Below, one piece after another: positions 33,701-48,700 of a stretch of 64,000 bases of DNA (position 1 is its first letter; each line of letters starts with the position of its first letter). This DNA is from Patiria miniata. Lineage: Eukaryota > Echinodermata > Asteroidea > Valvatida > Asterinidae. The position numbers were made by a program, and so were the translations under genes. Under the pieces are notes generated by a model, which was given only the letters and a program-made list of their open reading frames with translations, made no database searches and was not told the DNA's origin. The stretch lies in assembly GCF_015706575.1 (NCBI RefSeq), contig NW_024037076.1, forward strand, positions 15,690,898 through 15,754,897, given 5' to 3'.

Positions 33701-36700
33701 GCGAGTAAGATGTAAACAACCCTTTTATGGAGATTGACGCGCGCGTAGCATGTTCTGCGCGATGTCGCGCAGAACGCACCTGGGGCGTTGCGTTTTGAAT
33801 TTAGAACTATAAAATTCTGACTCGCTGGTAGTGTTGCGCACGCCTACGTGATGATTGTGAACGTTCATCCAATGAAATGGTAAGAGGCACTGGATTTTTA
33901 GGAGTCCACATTTTATGTGACACTGGAAAAGTGTTTAAGACCGACTCGGGGCCAATTTCATAGAGCTGCTTAAGCACAAAATTTGCTTAAGCACAAAAAC
34001 GTCTTGCTTAATAAAATCAGGTTACCGGCCAAAACATCATGCAATTGTTATGCTAAGTAAACAACAGCTAAATACCAGTCACAAGCAATTTACATCACAT
34101 GGAGTTTTGGCCGGTAACCTAATTTTACTAAGCAATGTTTCTTCGTGCTTAAGCAAATTTTCTGCTTAAGCAGCTCTATGAAATTGGGCTCAGCTAGCCA
34201 TGTCTTTTCCGCTTAAGACCAGCCACGTGACGGGCTCTCGACCAATAGGAATAGCTTAACCGTTATGAACAGTTCGTTTTAATTATTTTATTATCGCCTG
34301 TACAGCTTAATTTGTTACTTTTAAAAAGGGGCAAGCTTTTAAATGTTTCCGGTTTTTGTTTTTAACATACTGATTATTGTTCAGCATATCAGACGGTGAG
34401 ATTTTTTTTTAAATAAACAAGAAAGGGAGCTGCCTAGGTGTATTATAATAATTTCTTTGACAGTTGAACAAAGAAATTGACTGTCATTTAAATGTCTTCA
34501 GTTCGGTCAAATTCTGAGTAAACTGTGTTTGTCTCGGTCTTAAGACAAATATAAACAGTGGGAAAGTCTATATAAAATGTGACGGAGATTATTGTTCGAC
34601 CCCCTCATCCTGCCAAATCTTCCAACCTTACCGCATTCTATTCAACCCTTTACGATGCATTTTTTTTACCAAGCCTCAGCAAGAAACGAATGAGACCAAA
34701 ATACATGCCAACAAAAGTGACAAGTGTTTTCATTGTCATGCCGTGATGAATCATTCTCTGCAACATGAGTACCTCCGAGAATGGCATCCCATGGGGGAAA
34801 TGATTAGATCTGTCATGTCTAGACAGTATAAACAATGCTGGTACGACCATTGCGAGATTTCGCCTGAATGATTGACCTATGATCTGTCCCCGCGAGAAAC
34901 CATCACCACTATAAACAACCCTGCCAGAGAATGTTCCCAACTCAAATCCCCCTGTTGGGTTCCGGGGGGAACCGAAGTGACAAAAATGAAGGAAAACGAA
35001 ACAGACTGGTGCAGATCGAGGCAAAAAAAGATGTAGCTAGGATGAACCTAAGGCCAAAAAAAAAAGTCTCCGGTTTCTGGTATGGAGCTTGCCCAAAAAG
35101 TGGTGCGGCGACGCGGCTTTTTTTTTTTTAACCTGATTTTTTTTTGCTTCAAATGTCGGCTGATGACTGCAAATGGTGCCCGACTAAACTTAGTGCAAAT
35201 ATATGGGAGTCCAGAGAGGCCACATAAAGCTTATTCTCGACCATAACCCAATCTAACCCAAACACGTCAAACCAGTGAGTTTGGCGGTTTTGAGACATCA
35301 TCTTTCATTGAAAAAAATAACTTTTTCACTTTGCCGACGCGCATGGCATACCAGAAACCGGAGACTTTTTTTTTTTGGCCTAAGCGTTATGTTTATGCAT
35401 AACGCTAGGAAACTCACAATAGTAAAACTGGCATATTTTTTTTTCAGATACGAAAATGTCTATAATGTATTCAATATTGAAGTATTATACTAATACAGTA
35501 TGAAGTACAGACCTATAATGCACCAAATGATAAACAATTACTAGGGACCGAATTGCCTCCCCGAAGCCGCTCTGTGATAGTTACCGCTGTTCTAGCTACG
35601 TGACTTCAATCATTACGGTCGACTTTGCCTGGGCTTGTCAAGATTGCAAACTTGAAAAAGATCCGAATTATGGCGTAGATATGTAATTTTCCTAATTATC
35701 CTTCTTCTAGTCATGCAGTTTCCACTTTTGAGATATGGCGGACACAATAGGGCGCTGTTTGACATATGACACACCTCTAGCCCGTACCCCAAATATGGGA
35801 AATGCTATTCAACAGTTAGAATCATGACGCGGTATTTGTGTGCAAAATGCATGCTGGTGTGCGCGTTTAGCGTTGCGCGTAGCGCGTACTGTTCCAAAGA
35901 GCCGCGCTACAGCGTTGGGTTCAAACATTTTCGTGAAGGGGTCGTTTGGAAGAGAGAAATACATTTTCCTCCAGTTTTGTATTAAAAAAACAAATATATA
36001 AAATGACAAGGATCTATATGTCAGTTATATAAAACAAATAAAGTGGCTTTAAATTGTGGAAGGGAGGAATATTATCGCTCGGTAAAATCTGGACTTTTCC
36101 AGTTCACTCGGCTTCGCCTCGTGAAATGGAAAAGTCCAGATTTTACCTTGCGATAATATTCCTCCCATTCCACGCTGAGCCACTCAATATTTGTATACCA
36201 TGAAATGTGGACTCATTGGTAGTATTGCGCACGCGTGAGTACGACACTGTGCTATTTTTAGGATCATTTCGGGAGAGTGACCTGTGGATTCGGCGGATAA
36301 TTGAGCACGTTACAGTGCACGTTACATGAGCACGCTACATGCTCATGTGTCCACTGTGCTTACTTTTCCTCGGGCTGTGTTCTGAAGTCTACACAGTCCA
36401 TCAATACTAGGGAGGGACACCCATTGATCTCTATTAGAATGTGTTATGTAACACTTCCTGTGGGTCAAGCCATTCCATCATTGCAAGCATTCTGATTTGT
36501 GTTCCCAGTGTCATGTGTGTGTTTTCATGAGGAAATAAATACAAAGAACGAACTCCTTGCTCACTCGTGGTCTTTTTGGTTATTGGGAGTTGCGCGCGCC
36601 ACGAAAATTCATGGATTCGACTGGTACCCTGCAAATAACGCATACAAAATAAGATCTTACATGCACCAGTACAACACCAAACTTAGCACACAAGTAAAGT

Positions 36701-39700
36701 TGGCGAAAATGTACACCACTGCGCAATTTTGCACATCCGTGTTGAAGCGAAATTTCCCTCTCGGAGAAGCTAGCACGCCGGAGAACTGAGTGAGACCGCG
36801 ACACCGGTGTCACGGTCTCACTTCTCCGGCGTGCCAGCTTCTCCGGGTGTATTTGGCGGATAATTGAGCACGTTACAGTGCGCGTTACATGAGCACTATT
36901 CATGCTCATGTGTCCGCTGTGCTAACTTTTCCTCGGGCTGTGTTGTTGTTGTTGTAAAGTCTACCGGTCCAAACAGACAGTGAGGGACACCCAAGAATGC
37001 GTTATGTAACACTTCCTGTGGGTCAAGTCATATTGCAAGCGTTCTGAATTTGTGTTCCCATCGTCATTGCGTTTGCGTTGAGGAAAAATTAAGAAGCGTG
37101 TTCCTTGCTCGGTCGTGGTCCATCACATGCATGTCCAATTTGCAACCACGTTCAACCACGGTTTAAAATAAATGTGCATCATTCAAGTCTTTTTGGTTAT
37201 TAGGATGTTGGGAGTTAATTGCGCGCCCCACCATGCCTAGGTCTGGATTCGATGGTACCCTTTGACGTATACATACAAACATCCTAACTTCTTACGTGAA
37301 CCAGTACAACCCCAAAGAACTCAGCACACACATAAAGTTGGCGAAAGTGAACACTGCTGCGCAATTTTGTGCATGCGTGTTGAAGCGAAATTCCCAACTT
37401 GGAGAAGCTAGCACGCCGGAGAAGTGAGACCGTGACACCGGACGCTGGGCAGCCTCGACTCCATGGGCGCGTGCGCGTTCCTTCACTAACCCCTGGCCGT
37501 TGTGTACACGTAAACGATGCTGACTGGCTACTCAGTGCGCGGGCATTTCGAAGATTGCACGCCGGGCGCGCTCATAATGATGCGCTCACGTGCTTTGCAT
37601 TGCACATCCACTATATAAATGCATTAGAGCTGGCCAAAGATACTAGAGGGGATCAAGCTACATGTAAGTTGCCGGTTATACGGAGTGGGAGTGCTGCAGT
37701 GGAGCATGACACATAATACATGTAGCTCTAGTGAGAAGGTTTATTGAGGGCAATCAACCGTGACTCCGTAGCTGGCTACGACTACGAGTACGAGGTGCAC
37801 ATACATCGAGTGGCGGGGTACTGCAATTGTGCCAGAATATCATGCAAATTGCTTTCAATATTGTGCAAATGGCTGAACAAAGTGCTTCTTTTTATTCATT
37901 GTTTGAGCAAATGCAAGAAAGAAACGCTGTGGATTTGAGTTCTTTGAAAAAGAAAAGAACTGAGGACATTGTTTGTTGAAGACCTGATAATAGACATGTG
38001 TGTGCAAGGATCCTAAAATCTACAGTGATGTGGAACTAATTGTCTACCAAAACGTCAACTTATTACGAAACGCGCCACGTGAACCCCAATAGACATTGAC
38101 ATAGTTGCTGAATGTTTCCCAGTATTACATGTATGTAAATATCGATTGTAAAGATTAAAGTAACTTTATTTTCATCTTTGTGATTGTGATACAGGGCCCA
38201 GTATTTCATAGTAGCGCCCAACCTGGTCCGTGTGGATGTACAGGAAACTATTCTAGTCAGTGTCCTTGGGACCGGGGAAAACCAGATACCAGTGACACTG
38301 TACTTCCAACTGACTGGAAGCAATGATCGAATCTCGGAGACGACTGTTTTTGTGAGACAAGGTATGGGCCAGACTAAAGTAAATGACTAAAGTACAATAA
38401 CTAGTGGGAAAAATCAGGCACAAGAATGACTTTCCATTAATTATATGATGAGTTCTTGGATGGGAGTACAAACGGTATAAGGCCAAATAAAAAAAAAAAC
38501 AAGGAAGAAGGAGGCCCTTTTTTTCCCCCAAATGGCCGCCCTACCCATTTTCCAAAACGACCGGCCAGGTTATTTTTCAAGATGGCCGCGCGCTTTTTTT
38601 TTTAAATGCCCGCCACTTGGACTCAGGAAATGGCATACCAGAGTTATATGGGCTAGATACAACAGACACAGAGGCCAAAATGATGTCACTGTTTAAAATT
38701 TATCATTTTTTTTTTTCGTTTTGTTTTTTCAATTAAAAAACAAGAAAACAAAAAAGAGGCGGCCTCCAAAAAGAGAGCGGGTGGGGATGATAAACATTGC
38801 TTTTTTATTTGGCCTAATGGTTACCGTTTCCCTTTTCTTTTTGAATATTTTTCCTTTTCATATTTGCATATGGAAGAGGAACATGGTTCATTAACTCTAG
38901 TTTTATATGATGATTTTATGGTAACATTTATTACTGGTAATTAGGTGGCCAGTCGGTCGGCCAATCTGTTGGTCGGTCGGTCAGTCTGTTGGTGTTAAGG
39001 TAGGTAAATATATTTGCTAGATTCAGCCAGTCAAAAGTTCGCTTACCTGTAGATTTTAATTGCAGAGGTCCGGTTGTTACAAGTCAGTCTGTCAGCCTGT
39101 TTGAACTGTTGGTCGGTCTGTCGGTTGCTTTTCGGTCGGTCGGTCCTTCAGTCTTTTGGTCAGCTGTTGGTGATTGGCCAGTCATTTGGTTGGTTTTGTC
39201 AATTTTCGTTAGTGTCGTGGTCAGACTGTCGCCTTTCTTTACTTAGTCAGTCGGTTCTTCGGTTTGTCGGACGATCAGTCTGTTGGTCAGTAAGATGGTG
39301 TGTTGGTCAGTCGGTCGATTTTTTTCCCCAATCTGTTGGTTGGTTGGTCTTTCTGTTGCTCGGTTATCGATGGGTAGGTCTAATCGGTTGGTTAGTCAGT
39401 TGGTGTGTTCATTGGTAAGTTACTAGATATTTTGGTCCGTTAATCGGTCGGTCGGTATGCGTCGGTTGTACGGTGTGTTTGCCCGTCCATTGGTCAGACA
39501 AAAAAAATAAGCAAAACTACAAACTGATTTAACGTCATCTTTTTGAATCCCATCTTCACATCGTCTTAAGCAGATGAGTCACAGGAGGCTCGCCTGCGCA
39601 TCAGGCGAGACCAGTTGCCGCAGCTGCAGACAAGCGGGCAGCAGTTTGTCACACTGGTAGCCAGCGCCAACACAGCCCAACTGTCAATCGATGACCGTCG

Positions 39701-42700
39701 CGTTATACTTCTCAGCTACCAGGCTGGCTTTGTCTTCATCCAGACTGACAAACCATTGTACACGCCCAAACAACGAGGTAAGAGCACTGATTTCTATATA
39801 CAGTACATGTACCGAGAACATAGGCTGAAGGAATTCTTGGGAGACCTATAGTGAGTGAAATGTTTTGCCAGAATATTTGATAAGTGTGATTTCTTCTTGA
39901 TGTCCATTAATACATATGATGGAAAGAAAATTTGAAACTGCGGTAGTTCTTATTCATAAGTTCTTCTGGAAGGGGAATCCGAAGATTCAACGCCATCCAG
40001 CAACTCAACCCAGTACCATTTTTGTAGGGTAGATGGGAAAATTATACCAAGTTATTTTAGGTGGACGACCGTTCCTTTAGACCCCCCCCCCCCCCAACAC
40101 CGATACTTGCTGCAATCAAACATTCTAAAAGACTTTTAAGTCAACCATAGTATTTCTTGACAGTCTCATACCGTATTATTTTACATTTCCTTTGTCGGTA
40201 GTGGATATTCGTGTGGTGGCTCTTGATCAGGATATGGTGCCCGTCAATAATGAGGTAAGTTCTCAATTCCAAGACGCTTTCAATTACATGCAATTAAATA
40301 CTTAGCGTGGCTTTGACAACTTTTCACTTTATGCGATGAACTGCCCATGTTTGACTCCCGTTGAAACAAAACCTTACCATCCACCTTACCATCTACCCAT
40401 CTTACCATAGGATAGGCTTTGAATGCTATGGGTGTGGTTGTTGTGGGTGTTGAAGTGATGGTTGTGTTTGTCATGGATATTATGGTTGTGTGTTGTCGTT
40501 TTTATAGGCCTATTACAACAAATTGTTGTTTTAATGTTTTCTTTGCACAAAATGTCTCTTTTGTGCATCTGCAGTTCCCGTTTTGCATGCTTTTGCGCAC
40601 AAAATGATCCGCCACCAAAAAAAAAATTATTAGCCCAATATTAAAGGGAATATACATCATTTGCTTTTACTGTAATTTTCAGAAATGGATGGAATTGGGG
40701 GGTTGGAAATATATAGCAAATATAGTTACACTGACTTTTTTGAGGTTTGGGGTTTGAAAATGCTATAAAAACCAAGAAAAACAACCATGTTCCTGTAGTC
40801 TGGTTCCCTGACTCCATATAAGAAGAAACAGAGCAGTTTACATACATTGGGGAATTGTAAGGTCAGGGAACCAGTCTAGCTGGCTCGGACCCGTTCATAG
40901 GTTTGTAATCCATTGCAAACAAGTGCGATGGTCAATTGGGGCCAGTATTTGAAAAAAAGACAGTTTTTTCCAACGCTGATCGGCCGATCAGCATTGGAAA
41001 TAGATACAAAAATACCACTTTTCTTGTAAATGACAGTATACCGGGTGCCATGATTTTACAGGATGCTTTACACTGTCATTCACTAACAGTCTAGCAAGGT
41101 ATTTCAAAATGATTTGGTAGTTTTATTTTTTGATGTTTGCAAATGTTGTATTTTCCCTTTAACTCACTTTTTTTATTCGATTTGTTGTTAAAAAGTTAGT
41201 TTCGTATACCTGAAGGTACATTGTATTGCTCAGAAACTAGCAATGCAAAAAGGTGGGTTTGATGCGGCTCACTGCACAATTGATTCATAATAATAGGCTT
41301 TTTTAATTAACACACTGTGGTTTGTGGCATTGTTTTATTATAAATAGATGCAGGTGGACATTATCAGTCCAGACGATATAATCGTGGAGCGATACAAGCA
41401 ACGGCCTGTAGACGGATTCCTGACTCTCTCATTTGTCTTTCCTTCCAACCCGGTGTTTGGGAACTGGTCAGTGAGTGCTTACTACGGTCATCAGGTGAGT
41501 ATTTTTGTGATTGATGGAATGCTGAAATATGTGCTATCTAATAAGGTTTAGTTTGATGATGCCGTTGTGTTGTCATTGGCGTTGTCCTCATTGTTGTTAT
41601 TGCCTATGAGTATGAAGTGATGTATCACTCTCCCAGCTTGTTTTCTCTCTCTTTCCCTGCTCAGTTCAAGGCAAGCTCAACTGTTCAGTTTGAGGCAAAG
41701 GAGTACGGTAAGCCAAAATTGATGAAATGAAGTGCTTTATAGAGAAAAAGGTCGTGTATCAAACGGTCAAGATAATTTACACATTTCTTTTCACACAACT
41801 TACCCCGTCTGGCAGCTCCACATCCCATACATTAAAGCATAGTGTTTGAGCTCAATGGATGCTATACTTCTTGAGAAAACAGAGGGAAATGTTTGAGCCC
41901 AATGAATACTATATTACTTGAGAAAACATGGGGAAAATCTGCACAATTTTCGGTATTGTAAGGGAGGGCATTACTGGTTCTTCATATTGAAAAGATGCTG
42001 TTTAACATTTTGGAACGCGCCCTCTCTTTTGTAATTACTAAATCAGTACTGGGGACATGATTTTCATATCAGTCTGTATGTGTTTGTGACGTTGAAGACC
42101 TAGTGGAGGTGCACTCCTCGTATAGTATAACGATTAACGCCTAATTGGAAAACAGTATGCCCGCGGGCACATCTTTATAAACCACCTTCAATTACTGTTG
42201 AAGGTGGTTATTCCAAATGATACGATTAGAGGTAGAAGACTTTCGCAAAATTCTTATTATATACTCTACCAGGACCGTGTTATAGTCACAATCCCCTTCC
42301 CCACTCCCCAAACTGAATTATTCTATAAACTCTGCAACGCATCTGCCAATCTACATGAAATAATGGGGACTTTTTCTTACTTTTATCAAGGTTCAATATA
42401 ATATGGTACCAACGCAAATTTTGTAGGAAGTCCATGGTTTCCATGGCCTCCATTTAAACACAAAATTATCATTAAACTTTGTCATTTTGTTAAAAAAAAA
42501 TAATGTTTCATGCATTTTTGTGCTCACGGTAGCGCAGCCGATTGACTTTATAGTATGTTTATTTTTGGCATACCAAAATCCCTGCCAAATTTAAATGAAC
42601 ATTAAGATGAGGGCAGAATTTTTCCCCCTCCCCAGTCCTTAGAAGACCCCTCCCCCTTTAAAACGTGTCCTGGTATAAAGGGTTAAATAAGTACGCGAAT

Positions 42701-45700
42701 TGTCAGATAAATGTTCGCATTTCAAGCATTTCATGTAAAAACATAAGGTTATCTTGATGTGTGCCTTGCCTCCTTAGTACTACCGAAGTTCTATGTGGAA
42801 GTAGCTCCGCAGTCGTTGTATATTGTACCAGAAACACAGAACCTCATCTCAAAAGTAACAGCAAGGTAAGATCAGACAACCTCTCAAGTGTTTGTCTGAA
42901 AAAAATCTCCATATTCGTAGCGGAATGAATCATTCCCCTGAATCCCCCAATGTTGTTTTTTGGCCATTGCAGTGTAACTGATCGAAACGAGATTTGATTA
43001 ATTTGTACTTGTGAAAAAATCTCGGATTCACTATTCGTACTCACAAGAGAGCTAGGTGAATGTTTCTCAGAAGACTCCAACATCCATCCTTTATACTCCA
43101 TATTTTTAGCAAAAGGGGGCACGGTGGAGATTTTCTGGGTACGTACCATCAGCAATTTAGCAGCTTTTTACTTCAATCTAAAAATGTATTAATCGTAGAA
43201 ATGTAATGTTTGAATCATTCCATCATATATTATCATGTCATTACCTGGGATCCACATGTGTTTTGTACCCCAAAATGGCGTCGTCATGACACCCCCATTC
43301 GCTCATGAATACTGCTTAATGTAAAATCACCTCGCATGCCGTGTCTGCAAACTCTAGTATTGTCCTGTATTAAAAGTGTAAAGCCTTTTGATTCCAGCAT
43401 GCAAAGCCGTTAAATGTGCCTGTATAAACGGGTTGACCCCCCAAAAGAACTAAAACATTTGCCTTTAAAAAAAAAGGATCTTGGATCTTATGTTTTTGAT
43501 ATCAGATTAAAGCTGAGAGCTTCTTCTTTCAAATACTTAAAAAATCATGAAAAAAAAAAAAACTTTAGGTTGCTGAGAAAATGCCAATTATGTAAAAGTA
43601 GTCATTTTTTCATCCTGTACAAAAAAAAAACTACCACAGTAAGGGATTTTCACTGTACCTATTTGTGCATGTCCTAATCCTAACAAAATAACATGGCACA
43701 AAATATGACAAGAGTACAAATGAATTTAATGGAAAAACCTTTTATTTTGCACCTGAACAGGTATCTCATCGTTTTTAGTCCTATTTTAAACCCTTTCAGC
43801 ATGATAAATATGTCAAAATACTAAAGAAATTGAACAAATATATGATAATTGCACAGTAGGCTTACAGTAAAATGTTTCACTGTTTGAAGTACTTGTGTAC
43901 AGGATGAAAAATGACTATATACTTTTACATAATTGGCATTTTCTCAGCAACCCAAAGTGCTATTTTCATGATTTTCTTTTTCAGTATCTGAAAGATTAAA
44001 GCTCTCAGCTTTAATCTGATACCCAAAACAAAACAAAAATCCACCGATCACTTTGTTTTTTAAAGGCAAATGTTTAAGGGCTGCATTTTTTTTGGGGGGG
44101 GGGGTCACCCTGTATAGCCGTGTTGGGGATGGGTGTAATGTGGCAGTGTGACACGGCCGTATTGTAAGGTGTGTGTATGTGGTGCGACTGCATGAATATA
44201 CATACGCCTACATTAATATCACGTCATTCTCCCCTGCTCAATCTTTCCCTTCCCAGGTACATATTTGGCGAGCCAGTTGTTGGTAACTTTTACGTGAAGT
44301 ACGGAGTGTTAGAAGATGATGGAAGTCTGATGGACCTGCAGTCGAAAGAAGGACGGGTATGTAAATATCAGAGATGAAACTTTTCCGATTTTAATCGGAA
44401 ATCCGACTTTTTGGATTTTCCAACGAAATTTCCGATTTTTTTACAGTGTGTCCCACAAAATTTGATTTTGTAACGATTTTTTCACAAAATGTCATTTTAT
44501 TTCAATCATAATTTCGAAGAAATGTCGATGGAAATGGCACGTTAAAATCATCGCGAACGTAGTTTTAATCTCTTTCACCAGTCGTTATTGGAGTGTTTCA
44601 ATGGTAGAAACACGGGCAATAACACTGATCGGAGCCTTTTCCGGCTGGACATAAGGTTAAACATTGACAGGTGACATGGGAAAATCACTGTGTCGCACGT
44701 GCGTGTGAAGATGATATGCAATGGTACCAGTGTACGTACCGCACCGTACTGTCCGCTAGCACATGGCCGGTTGGGAACGGGTAGCCTTGTGAACGATCCA
44801 GTGGATAAAATCGTTATGTTGTGCGATTTTCGGAGGTTTCAAATTTACAATTTGTACAAATGCAATGTTTTAAAACTCGTGATGATTATCTCGAGAATAG
44901 CGAAGAGAGCATTAGCGAAACATTTCACTGACATTTGTTGGAAGAGAAAGACTATAATGCCTGATTTTTTCCCACGTATGAATGCAAGTGGAGTAGTGGA
45001 GTTGTGTGGTTGAATCATGGACATGATTGAAGCACCATGAACGGTGCACTTGTCTTTCGGACTTTTCCCTCGACTTTCTCAAGTAAGAAGTGAACTTCTT
45101 TATTGATGACTCCATTACTCTAACCGTAATTCATGCATTTTATGCAATGAAAACACTGACCATTTTTTTTTCATCGTAAAATTTTGTTTGAATTGAAAAT
45201 AAAGCAGGAGTTGGTGTCCGGAAATTGGGCATGAAGTGTATTGTACATGCATGACATGTGTGTAACTGCAGTGCGGCCCGGATTTCGGACACGTATTTTT
45301 GTTCGGCCTTTTTTCTGATTTTTTTGCCATATGCCATATTTCATATCTGAAATATATAAATACAGTATTTACGGTGACTTCGGTCCTGATTTAAACACGG
45401 GTACAGTGCCCAATTCGCATCATAAGCCGACGAAACTCGAACCGCGTAGCAGAGATGATATCATAACTCCGGGATATATAACCCCACCCCCGAACCAAAT
45501 TAAATCTCGATCTTTTCAAAGGCTTCATGATTCTGAAAAGGCCTGTGCACTTGGAGTTATTTTTGCATTGAAAAGTGAGTAGTTCCGCCTCCAGATTTTA
45601 TGGTGACAAATTATTTATTGGGCTGTGATTTTGAAACTTTTTTGAGGGGCACCAACTTAAAAACACAACCAAATGAGCAGTTATTTTAATTTTTTGTTAA

Positions 45701-48700
45701 TAGTTAAACGAAGTAGGTGAGGCTTTCCAAGACTTGGACATGAACGACGTGAAAGTGGAGAATTGGGCTGAGACACTGATGGGCAAGCGGCTGGTCATCC
45801 AGGCCTTCGTGACAGACACAGCCACAGGCGAGACCATCAACACCAACAACACCCAGGTCACCTTCAGCAGGACACCCTACAAGTTCAACTGGGACCTCAC
45901 ACAGCGATACTTTAAGAAAGGCTTGTCTTTCTCAGTAAAGGTACTGAAGCGTGATTGGATAAGCGCTTAAAGAGAACAACCCAAAGCAATTTTTACAGCT
46001 TTTGCATATTCAAATGATGTATTACTGATGTTGTTCTTAGTTCTCAAACAGGCCCTTCTTCAAGGGTATAAGCATGATTGAAAGCAAGTTAAATATTCAT
46101 GATGCATTGGTCTACTTGACGTTGTCGCATTGGTGGTTCTAGATGAGTGGCCTATAGCTGGACCCAATGTGATTTTCCCAACAACATACGCCTCTTTAGT
46201 TAATAAGTTACAGTAAACTTTTTTCAACAGCCTTTTCTCAAAAGCCCCCCAAATCACTATCACCAACAATAAACACATTGTTATACATTATTTATATAAT
46301 GGCATTGTATACATTGTATGCAAATTAAAAACACAATGTTGTGTTCATGCATTGGAGTTGGGCAAAGAGCGCCACCTTGTGACTGAAGCAGACTATTTGT
46401 CTGAGCCCTTAACAAACCTGTTTTTTTTTTATACTGGGAGCAATTTAGGCCAGCTTTGAAATGGGTAATTCATCAGGTAAGGGTATAAATGACCACAATT
46501 AGCATAAAGGGACTATACCAGCACAATAGTTAAAAGTCTGAAACGATTTTCTTTGTTTTGTATGTCAGTAAGTCCTGGAATGTTTTTGGGAATCTATTTT
46601 GCATTGACCTAAGGTTTTTACCAAATTAATGAATCAGAATCAAGATAAAAATTGAAAAAGAAAAGCCATCAATGTGTCTTCGTTTTGATCATGGGTACAA
46701 CACTTAACGTCAATTTAACTTCTTTATTTTCATGAGCTATAAAATTGATTTTGGAATGATAATGATCTAGGTGAGGTGACCTCTGTATCAGTATATGTTA
46801 CCTCTTTTGTATTTTCTTTAAAGGCCAATGTTCAATTCATGAGTGGTCTTCCAGCTGAAGATGTCCCTGTGATCGCCTCAGCCACGGCCCTGCAGGGTGG
46901 TAGGCGCGTTGACCTGGAGGGTGCTCAGGCGGGTGCTCAGGCGGGTGGTGGCCGGGAGCATTTAGAGAAGATATCGGGTCCCCAGGGGGAGGTTGACTTT
47001 AGGCTTGATGTGCCTGCCGCAGCCACTGAAATCACCATAACGGTAGGTGTTTGGGTTCAATCGCTAAAGTTGCATCATAAAATATTGGGCTAAAAGCTGG
47101 GATTCCCATGCAAGAATTGTAAACTCCAATAATCGGACTCTGTTTTCTTGAAACCCAGTCATTTTTCTGTGAATTTTATTGGAGTATTTAACATCAGTGA
47201 AAGTGGCTTTACACTTCACGACTGCTGAATTAATGTACCACCTGTAAAAAGAAAACACCAAAACGCAATTTCGAAGTCGTGACGTCACTGAGAGCTAGGT
47301 CAACTGACCGGTGCAATGCACTTGACCATTTTCCGGTACTAGTTTATGAAAATGTTCAATAAAAGTAGAATGCAAAAGTGCTGTCTGTGATCGTGGTAAA
47401 CGTGAAATGCGTCGTCAAGGAATACATCTGAACTGTTGTCAAGGAAGTGAGTCTGACCTGGGGAGGAGATGACGTCACACTTCGACAGTGTGAAGACTTA
47501 TGTAGACCTAGATACCACTGGTGTTAAATATATCACCGCTGTCAGTGCATAGTTAGTCTAACTCGCCTTGGACTTATAAGTAGCCATGATTGGTTTCATT
47601 TAGATATATGGGTTCCAAATTGAATCATGTGAATTGAAAGCTATAAGTTTGTTAACTATGCAGAGACCTGCAAAGTTTAAGCACCCATTGGCGCATCAAG
47701 GCCTTATTGAAGCACCAGTGCAATAGGTACAGCATCGTGTTATTCTGACATCACATTTTTTTACTGTATGCAAGGAATGAATGGGTGACTGAATGCCCCT
47801 TCATCGCTGACATAAAAAAATGACTGAAGTGAAACCTACGATACCTTTTTCTGTTTCAGCTGCGGACGAATAACCCGGATTTGGTAAATGCAAACACAGA
47901 AGGCACCATCACAGTACTGGCTCAGGCTTCCAGCAATAACGAGTACCTGGTGGTACGCGTTCCTTCTGGAGATATCAGACGAGTCCAAAGGGTAGGTTCA
48001 CAAGATGACGCTATAGAAGCTGCATGTATGGAACCAGTGGCTCAATGTAGACAATACAGTGTTTAGTAAACACTGCGTATTCTACTATGTGAATGAGACC
48101 ATGATACACATATCAGTGAATAATTTACTGTATATGAAAGGTAAAGAAAGTATGTAAGTAAGTAGTTTGAACATATGTTTTATTTACCATACACACAAAA
48201 AGCGTTAAGCGGTAAGTAGTGTTGCGTGATCAAGTTATTTCTTCATTAAGAAGGTTTGGAATAATCAGTAGTCATTCAATAAGAGTAAGAATATGAAGCC
48301 TGGGACCGCTTGTGTTCATCATCGTTTAAAGCGTTTTTATTTTTAACACAAACTTCGTAAACGCATGGATACTACTTTATTTGTTTCAATCTTTGCATTT
48401 CTAGATCGGAAGGCAGAGTACGGTGGAAGTGCAACTAACGCACCCCGATAATGTCGGCGTACTTAACTACTTCGTAAGTTTTTTGGGTCACCATATACCT
48501 CTTATTATCTGTTATGTCATTTAACCGTACACCTAATGATTTGAACGTTTCACATTGAGCAAACTCATATTAAAATGACTTTGACTTTTTTCTCACATGC
48601 TGTTTGACGGCCCTGCGTAAGTAGTAACTTATGATTCACTTATGTGAAGAGCAAACCGATATCAAAACAAACTCTGCGTAAATTACTTCTTTAATAAGCG

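Larger units (their letters stand above)
24725..38194 (+). other. C3-like intron 1 (13.5 kb), filled with repeats
   Basis: The intron starts GTAAGT and ends ACAG. It holds an AT-rich TCAAATCAAATCTTCAA tract (25310-25490), a double palindrome (25978-26046), a 2.9-kb foldback with two nested insertions, a pogo-like MITE and a Penelope-like endonuclease fragment. It also holds a possible orphan exon (31705), long hairpins (33.4 and 36.06 kb), other MITEs and a tandem duplication (36.3-37.4 kb). No further C3 exon is seen inside. Confidence 0.8.

Noticed and set aside
39074-39418. 114-codon ORF
   Set aside because: A translation of the GGTC minisatellite; Val/Ser/Trp/Gly low complexity.
45331-45582. 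Extra C3 exon in intron 8
   Set aside because: The 83-codon frame has no C3 homology and exons 8 and 9 already join in phase.
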